Assembly: GCF_900070355.1 (NCBI RefSeq)
Contig: NZ_LN849456.1
Location: 2,170,001 to 2,234,000, forward strand
Direction: 5' to 3'
DNA from: Devriesea agamarum
Lineage (GTDB): Bacteria; Actinomycetota; Actinomycetes; Actinomycetales; Dermabacteraceae
DNA: 64,000 bases
The notes under the pieces were generated by a model. The model worked only from the letters and a program-made list of their open reading frames with translations, was not told where the DNA came from and did not search any database. Shown piece after piece: positions 34,148-42,110 of this stretch (the stretch's first letter is position 1; the number at the start of each line of letters is the position of its first letter). Position numbers and translations under genes: made by a program.

Positions 34148-34559
34148 CAACGTTGTCGAAAATCCGGTCCATATCGAAGGCCAAGATAAGCCTGAGAGTG
34201 ACGCGCAGTCTGGGAGCCGCAAGAGTTCATGGGTGATCACCCTTGGCCTCGTGATTGCTCTCATCTTGCTCTTCATTATTCCGCTATGGGTAGCTCCGAC
34301 CAGAGCTGGTAGCGATGAAAACTTCGGTGGGACGGATGATGCCGCGACGGCCCAGGTGGAAGCATCGCATCCCGGGTACAAGCCATGGTTCTCGCCGGTC
34401 TTTGAACCGGGTAGCGGTGAGGTCGAATCTGGTTTGTTCGCCATTCAGGCAGCGATCGGTGCTGGTCTCGTTGGCTTTGCGCTCGGCCACTTTCACGGTC
34501 GGACCCGTACCTTACGTGCGGTGGAGGCGAATAAGCCGACCACGGTAAAGAAGAACTGA
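34140..34559 (+). CDS. cbiN: Cobalt transport protein CbiN
   Basis: A small accessory membrane subunit with an N-terminal helix (VITLGLVIALILLFIIPLW), an external loop containing YKPWFSPVFEPGSGEVES, and a second helix (LFAIQAAIGAGLVGFALG), the complete CbiN pattern. It loads Co2+ onto CbiM. The 30-residue charged N-terminus is longer than usual. Overlap with cbiM and a 1-bp gap before cbiQ indicate one operon. Confidence 0.92.
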   Translation: MSDNVVENPVHIEGQDKPESDAQSGSRKSSWVITLGLVIALILLFIIPLWVAPTRAGSDENFGGTDDAATAQVEASHPGYKPWFSPVFEPGSGEVESGLFAIQAAIGAGLVGFALGHFHGRTRTLRAVEANKPTTVKKN

Positions 34560-34560
34560 G

Positions 34561-35340
34561 GTGTCACACCAGCCAGCTCTGGATAGGGCTGCCTGGTCGA
34601 GTCGTTGGCGTTACCGGTCCGTTGGCGAAAAAGCGCTGTATTCATTCGGCCTGGTGATTGTGACGATCAGTGTCCCCGTATGGCCGGGGACGCTCATCGT
34701 CTTTATCGTGGCCACCTGCTCGGCGGTTTTGATTGCCAAAGTTCCGTGGAAGCTCTATGCGCGAATGGTGGCTGCTCCAGCGGCTTTCGTCGCGATCAGT
34801 GTGCTCACAGTTGGCATCAGTATTGGCGCTCCCCCCGACATGCCGAAACTGTGGAGTTGGGGATGGCTATCCATGACTCACCAAGGGCTGGCTATGGCGG
34901 GGACTCTAGCCGGGCGCGGATTTTCGGCCATGGCCGCGCTCATTCTCTTTGCGGCGACGACCCCCATGACTGACGTGCTTACTTTTCTTCAGCGATTACG
35001 GGTACCTGCTCCACTCATTGATATTGCATCGTTGACTTATCGGTTGTTGTTCGTCCTAGCTGAAGTCACGGGGCGGGTGCGTGAAGCTCAAGAACAGAGA
35101 CTGGGATACGTCGGCTTTCGCCGGAGTTTTCACAGTCTCGGTTTATTGCTGTCTTCGGTGCTGCTGCGTTCGTGGGAACGCGCGCAGCGATTAGAAGCAG
35201 GCCTGGCCTGCCGCGGCTATGACGGGGAGCTTAAGGTGCTCACCTCACCCAGCCCTGTGTCATGGCGATTTGTCGTGGGTAGTGTGATCGTCTTGGGGCT
35301 GGTCATTGCTGCTGCTTACACGGGGAGAATAACCTGGTGA
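34561..35340 (+). CDS. cbiQ: Cobalt ECF transporter T-component CbiQ
   Basis: A 259-aa membrane coupling subunit. The cytoplasmic motifs GRVREAQEQRLGY and RAQRLEAGLACRGYDG are the two short coupling motifs that grip the CbiO ATPases. It starts with GTG two bases after the cbiN stop and overlaps cbiO by four bases (GTGA). Confidence 0.92.
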   Translation: MSHQPALDRAAWSSRWRYRSVGEKALYSFGLVIVTISVPVWPGTLIVFIVATCSAVLIAKVPWKLYARMVAAPAAFVAISVLTVGISIGAPPDMPKLWSWGWLSMTHQGLAMAGTLAGRGFSAMAALILFAATTPMTDVLTFLQRLRVPAPLIDIASLTYRLLFVLAEVTGRVREAQEQRLGYVGFRRSFHSLGLLLSSVLLRSWERAQRLEAGLACRGYDGELKVLTSPSPVSWRFVVGSVIVLGLVIAAAYTGRITW

Positions 35341-36185
35341 AAATTGAATTAGACCAAGTAGACGCTCATTACGACAGTCACCAGGTGCTGAATGGTTTGT
35401 CGTTGACCATTACTGATCACACCCGGCTTGCCGTGGTAGGGGCCAATGGCTCGGGTAAATCAACCCTGTTCAAGATATGCACAGGGATGGTGCAGCCGAC
35501 AGCAGGCACCGTGACCCTCGACGGCCAATCGCTCACCTATTCGCGGCCCGCACTTCGCGAGCTGAGGCGCAGAGTCCAGTTGGTCATGCAGGATCCTGAT
35601 GACCAGCTCTTTAGCGCAGAGGTGTTTTCTGATGTGTCCTTTGGTCCGATTAATTTGGGCCTTAGCAAGGATGAGGTGAGGCGGCGAGTCGACGAAGCTC
35701 TTGAGCTATTGCAGATTACGCATCTCGCCCGGCGTCCTACTCACCAGCTGTCTTATGGCGAACGCAAACGCGTCACCCTCGCCGGAGCTATGGCCATGCG
35801 ACCGGACGTGCTCCTACTCGATGAGCCGAGCGCTGGGCTCGACCCTGAGGGGGTGGCGGAGATGTTCGATGCGCTATCGGTGTTAGAGGAATATGGAACC
35901 ACTCTGGTGCTGTCCACACACGAAATGGAGTTGGCATGGGAGTGGGCTGATCGCGTCGCGGTCATTGCTGATGGGCAAGCAACCAGCGGTGGTATCGACC
36001 TCTTAGTGGATCCTTTGGTGATCCGTCGGTCGCGTTTAAGAGTGCCGATACTCGCGCAGCTGGCCAAAGAGCTCACACCGGGTCGGCTTCCCCGCACTGT
36101 TGCGGAATTACTCGCTGATGTGAAGACGGCTGCGCCCGTCACGGGTACCCGCTCGTCAGATATGGGGACTGCGGCGACGTCGTAA
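35337..36185 (+). CDS. cbiO: Cobalt ECF transporter ATPase CbiO
   Basis: A 282-aa energising subunit. Walker A GANGSGKST is at residues 35-43; the Q-loop region MQDPDDQLFSAEVFSDVSFGP is diagnostic of CbiO/EcfA. LSYGERKRVTLAGAMAM is the signature and LLLDEPSAGLDPEG is Walker B. It closes the cbiMNQO operon; the following 257 bp hold no gene. Confidence 0.93.
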   Translation: MKIELDQVDAHYDSHQVLNGLSLTITDHTRLAVVGANGSGKSTLFKICTGMVQPTAGTVTLDGQSLTYSRPALRELRRRVQLVMQDPDDQLFSAEVFSDVSFGPINLGLSKDEVRRRVDEALELLQITHLARRPTHQLSYGERKRVTLAGAMAMRPDVLLLDEPSAGLDPEGVAEMFDALSVLEEYGTTLVLSTHEMELAWEWADRVAVIADGQATSGGIDLLVDPLVIRRSRLRVPILAQLAKELTPGRLPRTVAELLADVKTAAPVTGTRSSDMGTAATS

Positions 36186-36250
36186 TGCAGGTGTCGCGAT
36201 AACGCGTGCCATAGGTCCTTGTGCCTAGCGTCTTGAACCTTGCCCCTTGT

Positions 36251-36345
36251 CGTGGCCTCGGGCCAGCGTGCATGCCGTGGTCTCGCATGCCGTGGCCTCG
36301 GGCCTGCCTGCACGCAGGGGCTTCATGCCGGCATGCACGCGGTGG
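36251..36345. repeat. Imperfect 40-bp repeat with GCATGC palindromes downstream of cbiO
   Basis: CGTGGCCTCGGGCC occurs at 36251-36264 and 36291-36304, and CATGCCGTGG variants occur between and after. The area is rich in GCATGC and TGCCGGCA palindromes and may fold, but no clean terminator is seen. Confidence 0.65.
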
Positions 36346-36406
36346 CCTTAGTTGATGTGCCGAACCCTGGCGCATGCCGGGAGAGGGGTGTCACACCCTG
36401 ACGCAT

Positions 36407-36436
36407 TTGAATATTAGGCGCTCCCCCTGACACTAT
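36407..36436 (+). promoter_or_regulatory. Candidate promoter of the manganese transporter operon
   Basis: TTGAAT at 36407-36412 and CACTAT at 36431-36436 stand 18 bp apart. The -10 end is 6 bp before the ATG at 36443, so transcription would begin at or very near the start codon, giving a leaderless mRNA. No Shine-Dalgarno is present. Confidence 0.5.
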
Positions 36437-36452
36437 TTCGGCATGCCGAAAT
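36435..36452. promoter_or_regulatory. Perfect 18-bp palindrome, candidate MntR/DtxR-family operator
   Basis: ATTTCGGCATGCCGAAAT is fully self-complementary. It overlaps the candidate -10 box and the start codon of the manganese-binding lipoprotein gene, exactly where a metal-dependent repressor would act. The operon's own DtxR-family regulator is the obvious candidate. Confidence 0.7.
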
Positions 36453-37534
36453 CTCCTCGCCGTCATCGCCCCACCCGGCCACTCAGCACCCACCCCCGAC
36501 CTCGCTCTTGCGCCGCAGAGCTCACCATCCAAACCCGACCCAAGACCTGCATTGCCCGGTCTACCACCCCTAGTCCACAGACCGGCACTGAGCGTCCCGG
36601 TCGTCGATCACCGCTGAGTTCCCTGCGCACACTGCTGTCCTTTATCGCGGTGCTGTGCGTAGGCGCCATTGTCCTCACAGCCTGCGGCAGCATCGCCTCA
36701 ACCGAGCAGCCGACGGAAAAACCGCTGGTGCTGACCACATTCTCAGTGCTTGAAGACATGACCAAGAACGTCGCAGGCGATCACGTTCAGGTGCGGTCGA
36801 TCGTTCCGCCCGGCGCTGAAATCCACGGATACGAACCAACACCAAAAGACATCGCCGCCGCCTCGAAAGCCTCATTGGTCCTCGACAACGGTCTCCACCT
36901 CGAACGGTGGTTTGAACGCTTCACCGAGCAAATCAAGGTCAAACACGTCACCGTCAGCAGCACCGTTGAACCGATTAAGATCAGCGAAGATGCCGCCGCA
37001 GGTCAGCCCAACCCGCATGCCTGGATGAGCCCCGACGCCGCTGTCAAATACGTGCAGCAGATCGATAAGGCACTCTCTGAGCTCGACCCGGATCACGCCG
37101 CCGACTTCCACGCCAACGCGCAGCGATACATCGGCCAAATCACCACCGTGCGCGATGAACTCCGCCGCGACCTCGACGCCCTACCCGCCACCTCACGCGC
37201 ACTCGTAACCTGCGAAGGAGCATTCTCCTACCTGGCGCGAGATATGCACCTCACCGAGCATTACATCTGGCCGGTCAACTCTGAGAACGAGGCCACCCCG
37301 CAGCAGCTTGCTCGCACTATCGCCGCTGTGAAGAAAGACAAGATCCCCGCTGTGTTCTGTGAGTCAACCGTCTCCGACGACCCGATGCAGCAGGTCGTCC
37401 GAGAAACCGGTGCCCGATTTGGTGGAATCCTTTACGTGGACTCCCTGAGCGACCCCAAAGGCCCGGTTCCGACCTACCTCGACCTTCTGCGCCACGACGC
37501 CCGCACCATTGTGAAAGGGCTCAGCGGCAAGTGA
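36443..37534 (+). CDS. Manganese (Mn/Fe) ABC transporter substrate-binding lipoprotein, TroA/PsaA family
   Basis: A 363-aa extracytoplasmic metal-binding protein. A long Arg/Pro-rich N-terminus (residues 1-60) precedes the signal helix and the lipobox LTAC (Cys 81). The four metal ligands of the PsaA/MntC type are visible: His 128 (EIHGYEP), His 192 (PHAWMSP), Glu 258 (TCEGAFSYL) and Asp 333 (YVDSLSD). Glu at the third position favours Mn/Fe over Zn. No in-frame ATG or GTG occurs between 36443 and the signal helix, so the ATG within the palindrome is probably real and leaderless. It overlaps the ATPase gene by 4 bp. Confidence 0.9.
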   Translation: MPKSPRRHRPTRPLSTHPRPRSCAAELTIQTRPKTCIARSTTPSPQTGTERPGRRSPLSSLRTLLSFIAVLCVGAIVLTACGSIASTEQPTEKPLVLTTFSVLEDMTKNVAGDHVQVRSIVPPGAEIHGYEPTPKDIAAASKASLVLDNGLHLERWFERFTEQIKVKHVTVSSTVEPIKISEDAAAGQPNPHAWMSPDAAVKYVQQIDKALSELDPDHAADFHANAQRYIGQITTVRDELRRDLDALPATSRALVTCEGAFSYLARDMHLTEHYIWPVNSENEATPQQLARTIAAVKKDKIPAVFCESTVSDDPMQQVVRETGARFGGILYVDSLSDPKGPVPTYLDLLRHDARTIVKGLSGK

Positions 37535-38283
37535 CCAGGGTTGCGAATCCCGCCCTCAACCCCGCCCTTGAGGTCAAGGGTCTCACCGTGCGCTACGCAC
37601 AGACGCTTGCCCTCGACGGTGTCGACCTCAGCCTGCCAGCGGGACGCATCACCGGTCTGGTGGGAATGAACGGAGCCGGTAAATCGACCCTGCTCAACGC
37701 AATTTCGGGATCGGTGGCCGTGCAGGCGGGCAGCATCACCATTGACGGAGGGCCACCCATCCGGGCGCGCCGACTCGGCCGGCTCGCATTGGTACCTCAG
37801 CGCGACCGACTCGACCCCACCTTCCCTATCGACGTTCGCCACGTCGTGATGACCGGACGCTACCCCCACATGGGGATCACCCGCCGTGCCCATCGCCGCG
37901 ACCGCGAACGCGTTCACGAGGCACTGGAACGAGTCGGTCTAGCGGACCTAGCTAGCCGTCCCTTCGGCGCTCTATCGGGCGGGCAACGGCAACGAGTTCT
38001 CATCGCCCGGGCAATCGCCCAGGAAGCTGGGCTTCTGCTGCTGGACGAACCCTTCGCCGGGGTCGATCGAACCAGCGAGGAGCGTCTTGTCAGTGTGCTC
38101 GCAGACATTGCCCAGGAGGGAGCCTGTCTTCTGGTCTCAACCCACCACCTCGACTCCATAGAGTCCTGGTGCGATGACATTGTGCTGCTCAACCGCCGGA
38201 TCGTGGCTCACGGCCCCGCCGGCGACGTGCTCACCCCAAAGCTGCTCGCGGCGGCGCTCGGTCTCGTGGGAACGGAGGCCTGA
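37531..38283 (+). CDS. Manganese ABC transporter ATP-binding protein
   Basis: A 250-aa ATPase with Walker A GMNGAGKST, the MTGRYPHMGITRRAHRRDRERV region typical of ZnuC/MntB-type proteins, the signature LSGGQRQRVLIARAIAQ and Walker B LLLDEPFAGVD. The GTG start overlaps the lipoprotein stop (GTGA), and the stop overlaps the permease start. Confidence 0.92.
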   Translation: MTRVANPALNPALEVKGLTVRYAQTLALDGVDLSLPAGRITGLVGMNGAGKSTLLNAISGSVAVQAGSITIDGGPPIRARRLGRLALVPQRDRLDPTFPIDVRHVVMTGRYPHMGITRRAHRRDRERVHEALERVGLADLASRPFGALSGGQRQRVLIARAIAQEAGLLLLDEPFAGVDRTSEERLVSVLADIAQEGACLLVSTHHLDSIESWCDDIVLLNRRIVAHGPAGDVLTPKLLAAALGLVGTEA

Positions 38284-39134
38284 TGGACATTCTTCACCTC
38301 GTACACGCCATTGCTGAGCCGTTCACCCTGCCTTTCATGCAGCGTGCGTTATGGGTTGGCCTCGGCATCGCGGTGGTCTGCGGCCTGCTGTCGTGTTTCC
38401 TCGTGCACCTCGGATGGTCACTTATCGGGGACGGAGTCTCCCACGCGGTGCTCCCCGGCGTCGTGCTCGCCTACGCGTTGGGGCTGCCATTTGCGGTCGG
38501 TGCCCTCATTTTCGCCCTGATCGCGGTCGGCCTCATCGGTGGACTACGGCGCCTGCCCGTCATGAAAGAGGATGCCTCCATTGGCATCGTCTTCACCACG
38601 CTATTCTCGCTGGGGCTGGTTCTGATTTCGATCACCCCTAGCTCCATCGATCTCGGGCACATCCTGTTCGGGAATCTTCTCGGCATCGCCGACAGCGAGA
38701 TCGTGCAAGTCGCACTGATTGGCCTCGTGGTGCTGGTGGTGCTCGCGATTCGGTGGCGCGATTTTCGACTCATGGCCTTTGATTCCGCGCATGCCGGGGC
38801 CATCGGTTTGCGCGTCGGTCTGCTTAGCGGGCTCATGCTCGCGCTTCTAGCCCTGACCGTCACCGCTGGATTGCAGGCTGTCGGTGTGATCCTGGTGGTA
38901 GCGATGCTGATTACCCCCGGAGCTGCGGCGGCACACTTGACGCACTCGTTTGCGCGCATGGCAGCGGTCGCAGCGTCCATATCCGCACTGTCTGTCCTGG
39001 TCGGTCTGGAAGCCTCCTTCCACCTCGACGTGTCACCGGCAGGCACCATCGTGCTGGTCCAGGGTGTTGTATTCGCACTGTGTGCCATTTTCGGACAACG
39101 TGGCGTGATAGCCAGGCTTCGCTACAGTGGATGA
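38283..39134 (+). CDS. Manganese ABC transporter permease
   Basis: A 283-aa ABC-3 family membrane subunit with eight or nine hydrophobic segments. HLGWSLIGDGVSHAVLPGVVLAYALGLPF is the family hallmark, and MKEDASIGIVFTTLFSLGL follows. It is translationally coupled to the ATPase by an ATG overlapping the upstream TGA. Confidence 0.92.
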   Translation: MDILHLVHAIAEPFTLPFMQRALWVGLGIAVVCGLLSCFLVHLGWSLIGDGVSHAVLPGVVLAYALGLPFAVGALIFALIAVGLIGGLRRLPVMKEDASIGIVFTTLFSLGLVLISITPSSIDLGHILFGNLLGIADSEIVQVALIGLVVLVVLAIRWRDFRLMAFDSAHAGAIGLRVGLLSGLMLALLALTVTAGLQAVGVILVVAMLITPGAAAAHLTHSFARMAAVAASISALSVLVGLEASFHLDVSPAGTIVLVQGVVFALCAIFGQRGVIARLRYSG

Positions 39135-39135
39135 C

Positions 39136-39927
39136 ATGTCAGCATCGCAGGTCTCTGCCTCTTTCGAGGACTACCTCAAGGTCATCTGGAGTCTTCGTGA
39201 GTGGTCGCGGGACCCGGTCACTGTGAAGGCTCTCGCCGAGCGTCTCGGATACTCGCCGTCGTCCGTGTCAGAGGCGGTGAAGAAGCTGGTCGCCGCCGGG
39301 CTGGTCGCCCACGAACCCTACGGTGGAATTGAGCTCACCACATCCGGGCACGCCCTCGCGGTGCGTATTATTCGGCGCCATCGAGTGATTGAAATGTTCC
39401 TCGTGGACTACGCCGGATATGCCTGGGATGAGGTGCACGATGAGGCGGAAGTGCTGGAACATGCCGTCTCCGACCATCTTGTCGACGCACTGTGGCACAA
39501 GCTCGGCCATCCCTCAGAAGACCCTCACGGTGATCCCATCCCCGATGACGACGGAATTTTGGTCCGACCGACCTCGGTCCCTTTGAACTCCTTATCGGAA
39601 GGAGAACGCGGTCGGATCGTACGGGTCAGTGACCAGGAACCGGAACTCCTGCGCCACCTGGCTGACGAAGGGATCGTGCCGGGTGTTGAGGTCGAGGTGG
39701 TGCGCGTGAGGGTCTATGCCGGGCTGACCACCTTGCGGATCCTGCCGAAAAACAGTGCCGGTGACAACCGCGCGGCCAGACCTGGGAAAACATCGGGCAT
39801 GGACCAGAATAAATTCCTGGGTGCGAACTCGAAGGGGCCCGGCATTATCGCCCATCCGGACACCGACCTGGTTGAACTGGGAATGCCCGCAGTTGACGCT
39901 TTGCGGGTGGAGGCGCTGACGGTCTGA
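39136..39927 (+). CDS. DtxR-family metal-dependent repressor, likely MntR
   Basis: The N-terminal winged helix reads YLKVIWSLREWSRDPVTVKALAERLGYSPSSVSEAVKKLVAAGL. The dimerisation/metal domain contains VIEMFLVDYAGYAWDEVHDEAEVLEHAVSD with the His/Glu ligands, and a C-terminal FeoA/SH3-like domain (GRIVRVSDQEPELLRHLADEGIVPG) follows, interrupted by a short Gly/Asn/Lys-rich insert before the end. Being the last gene of the manganese transporter operon, it probably represses it through the palindrome at 36435-36452. The ATG at 39136 or an in-frame GTG at 39127 could be the start. Confidence 0.9.
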   Translation: MSASQVSASFEDYLKVIWSLREWSRDPVTVKALAERLGYSPSSVSEAVKKLVAAGLVAHEPYGGIELTTSGHALAVRIIRRHRVIEMFLVDYAGYAWDEVHDEAEVLEHAVSDHLVDALWHKLGHPSEDPHGDPIPDDDGILVRPTSVPLNSLSEGERGRIVRVSDQEPELLRHLADEGIVPGVEVEVVRVRVYAGLTTLRILPKNSAGDNRAARPGKTSGMDQNKFLGANSKGPGIIAHPDTDLVELGMPAVDALRVEALTV

Positions 39928-39943
39928 CCGGGTGCGGGCGCCC

Positions 39944-41488
39944 CTAATTGCGCATACTCCAGGCGCGAAGTTTCCGCGTCAGTGTGGTGCGCAATGATCC
40001 CGCGGCCTCCGCATGGAGCTCGGAATTCTCGCGATCCGCGCGCTGTGAGCAGTGCAGCAGCATCGCGAGCTTTTCGTATGCTTCCCAGCCCTCACGCCGC
40101 TGCAATAGGGTCTCAGGCTCTTCCGACTGGGTTGGTCGCAGACGGGACGCTTCCTGCGCGTAGGCATCGACGAAAAATCGCACAGCGTCACGGCTTAGCG
40201 GCACATACCAAGGTCCGCCGTGCACTTCTCCGCCAATAATTGCGAGATCGCGGGCGACGTCGTCGAACCGGGCCCACTCAAAGTCGATATATCGGGGTTC
40301 GAGATCGAACGTGTTCTGATCGGTGGGCGGAAGCGTGTCCCGATCAGTGGGTGGAAACGTGTCTCGATCGGTGAGCGGACACGCGTGGCGTTCGGCGGGT
40401 GATAACGCGCTGCGGCCAGGGTGTGAAGCGGCCAGCTGGCCCTCTTCGGGGCCTCGCGTGGTCCACAAAATATTGGTGGTCACGAGGTCCCCGTGCACGA
40501 GCGCGCGACGAGGCGACCCAAACGACCGATGCTCCGGTGAGTGCGGGTGCGGGCGTCGGTGTGACTCCTCTGCCGGGTGGCTGTCGATATGTACTTGCTT
40601 AGTGGTGCATGGTTGGCTGGTGGTGCTTGGTCGCTTGGTGGTGCATGGATGGCCGGCGGTGCGCTCGCAGGATGCTACAAGTCCCCGCGCGAGATCGTGC
40701 AGTTCGCGATGCTGATCGAAGAGGTCGGGATCGGACCTGTTCCACCATGACATGGCTGAATCGAACTCGACGAGCAGCGAGCGCGGACCCCGTTCGATGG
40801 CCTGGGCTGCCAGACCCATGGAAGACTCAGCTGGTTCATCCACGCGATGCAGGGCTGCGAGGGCGCGGGCGTGAGCCAACAGCTGATTTTCTCCCCACTG
40901 ATCAGGGCCAAGTACCGTGCCCGGCACGTACGAGGTCACTAAGAAACTTCGGCCGCACGGCGACTCGGCGGGGTCCTCCTGCCACTCCAGAACTCTAGGG
41001 GTGGGTGCGGACGAGGCGTCGGCGTGGGCATCGTATTGTTCCCAAACCTTCAGAGCTGCCACCTCGCGGGCCAGGGATTTTGCGTGACCGTCAGGGCTTC
41101 GACGGGTGACTCGGCATATGGCTAGCGGCTGGGCTGCTTCGATTGGTGCCACGGCGGCTGGTGAGTCTGGGGCGGGTCGAGCCGCGCCGGGTTGGGGGCC
41201 GACGTGAGGTTGCGGGTTATCTGAGTTGAGGCGAGTGGCAGCTGCGGGTGCAGGTGGTGCCGAGTGTGATGGTGGCTGCTCGGCGCGGTGGTCTAGTCGC
41301 CAGGCGGCGAAGGATTCACCGGCGCCGATTAGATGGGCCGATACGAGTGTCGGCTGGGCGCGCGGGGTGAGGGACTGGTCAGTACCCAGGGTTAGGCGCC
41401 CTGAACTGATGGCATATGCGAGAGCATGCCCGGTTGCGGGAGAGTCAGCCGGCGGCGCGTCGGGGAGGGGCGTGGCAGGCACGGGCAT
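39944..41488 (-). CDS. Aminoglycoside-phosphotransferase (APH/choline kinase) fold protein with large low-complexity insertions
   Basis: A small-molecule kinase-like protein of unknown substrate. The Brenner motif LVHGDLVTTNILW and the metal-binding YIDFEWARFDDVARDLA are intact, and an ATP-lobe region (GAGESFAAWRL, REVAALKVWEQ) precedes them. The usual length is about 300 aa; here it is 514, owing to Pro/Ala/Ser-rich inserts near residues 60-105, a Thr/Lys/His/Pro-rich insert just before the HGD motif, and an insert between HGD and DFEW built from an eight-residue repeat (Thr-Asp-Arg-Asp-Thr-Phe-Pro-Pro). It converges on the manganese repressor gene with a 16-bp gap. Confidence 0.82.
   Translation of the reverse strand: MPVPATPLPDAPPADSPATGHALAYAISSGRLTLGTDQSLTPRAQPTLVSAHLIGAGESFAAWRLDHRAEQPPSHSAPPAPAAATRLNSDNPQPHVGPQPGAARPAPDSPAAVAPIEAAQPLAICRVTRRSPDGHAKSLAREVAALKVWEQYDAHADASSAPTPRVLEWQEDPAESPCGRSFLVTSYVPGTVLGPDQWGENQLLAHARALAALHRVDEPAESSMGLAAQAIERGPRSLLVEFDSAMSWWNRSDPDLFDQHRELHDLARGLVASCERTAGHPCTTKRPSTTSQPCTTKQVHIDSHPAEESHRRPHPHSPEHRSFGSPRRALVHGDLVTTNILWTTRGPEEGQLAASHPGRSALSPAERHACPLTDRDTFPPTDRDTLPPTDQNTFDLEPRYIDFEWARFDDVARDLAIIGGEVHGGPWYVPLSRDAVRFFVDAYAQEASRLRPTQSEEPETLLQRREGWEAYEKLAMLLHCSQRADRENSELHAEAAGSLRTTLTRKLRAWSMRN
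40318..40389 (-). repeat. 24-bp tandem repeat inside the APH-fold gene
   Basis: Three in-frame 24-bp units starting GATCGGTGGGCGG, GATCAGTGGGTGG and GATCGGTGAGCGG encode the eight-residue Thr/Asp/Pro repeat between the two catalytic motifs. Confidence 0.93.
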
Positions 41489-41618
41489 CCTTGGTGTCTG
41501 GTTGCTAGCTATTGCGGGGCGCTCGCCAGTCTAGGGGGAGGGTCGTCCGGCTACGGTGGGGCCCTCGCAAGGGGTGGACACTTTGTTGGTTCCGGTATGG
41601 ATCGGCCGCCGTGGGGAG

Positions 41619-41731
41619 CACTTTGTCGCCGTGAGTGGGTACCTCGTCGCCATGGCAGGCATTTTGTCAGCGTGAATGGATGCCTTGTCTCCGCGGCAGG
41701 CATTTCGCCGCCGTGAGTGGGTGCGCTCGCC
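41619..41731. repeat. 41-bp imperfect tandem repeat, about 2.7 copies
   Basis: Units begin CACTTTGTC (41619), CATTTTGTC (41660) and CATTTCGCC (41701), each followed by a GCCGTGAGTGGGT-like block. The first two end GGCAGG. Open frames through it look random. Confidence 0.85.
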
Positions 41732-41941
41732 GGACCGCGCGTCTGTGGCCTGTAAAACCGGAGGGTGTACCGGTTGCTGAGGTCATCCCGCTGAAATCGA
41801 GTGACTCGATACGCGGGTAGGCCTGGTGACGGTGGCCTGCGGTTCCGGCGAGCAAGGGGTGGTGCAACTCCCAAATCCCACAGGATTAGTCTGCCATGAA
41901 TTAAAAGTTAGGTCTACCGAATCTCGATGACGAGTGGACGA

Positions 41942-41989
41942 TGGTGTCGTGGTGTCGTGGTGTCGTGGTGTCGTGGTGTCGAGGTGTCG
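41942..41989. repeat. Octamer tandem repeat, 5 perfect plus 1 variant copy of TGGTGTCG
   Basis: Five identical 8-bp units run from 41942 to 41981, and a sixth (AGGTGTCG) follows. The array lies about 120 bp upstream of the aztD start. Confidence 0.95.
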
Positions 41990-42077
41990 TCGGGCCGTCG
42001 CGCCGGCTTTGGGTGGGGTCGCGATTAGTTTGCGTGAGGCCGATAAAACTGTGGCTGCTCAAATCCGTACACCAGGA

Positions 42078-42092
42078 TGAGAATGGCTATCG
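42078..42092. promoter_or_regulatory. Candidate Zur/Fur-type box before aztD
   Basis: TGAGAATGGCTATCG matches 11 of 15 positions of TGATAATGATTATCA, 18 bp upstream of the ATG of a zinc-chaperone gene. The match is modest; the gene's role makes zinc-dependent control plausible. Confidence 0.35.
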
Positions 42093-42110
42093 ATGCCGTT
42101 ACCCTGAAGC

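Larger units (their letters stand above)
41489..42110. other. Intergenic region rich in short tandem repeats
   Basis: No gene is supported in these 622 bp between the divergent APH-fold and AztD genes. The region holds a 41-bp repeat (41619-41731), an octamer array (41942-41989) and a Zur-like site next to aztD. Confidence 0.75.

Noticed and set aside
36443-36670. A downstream start for the manganese-binding lipoprotein
   Set aside because: No in-frame ATG or GTG occurs before the signal helix, so the ATG inside the palindrome is kept despite the long leader and lack of a Shine-Dalgarno.
41551-41874. Minus-strand 107-aa frame upstream of the APH-fold gene
   Set aside because: Runs through the 41-bp repeats and has random composition with no family match.
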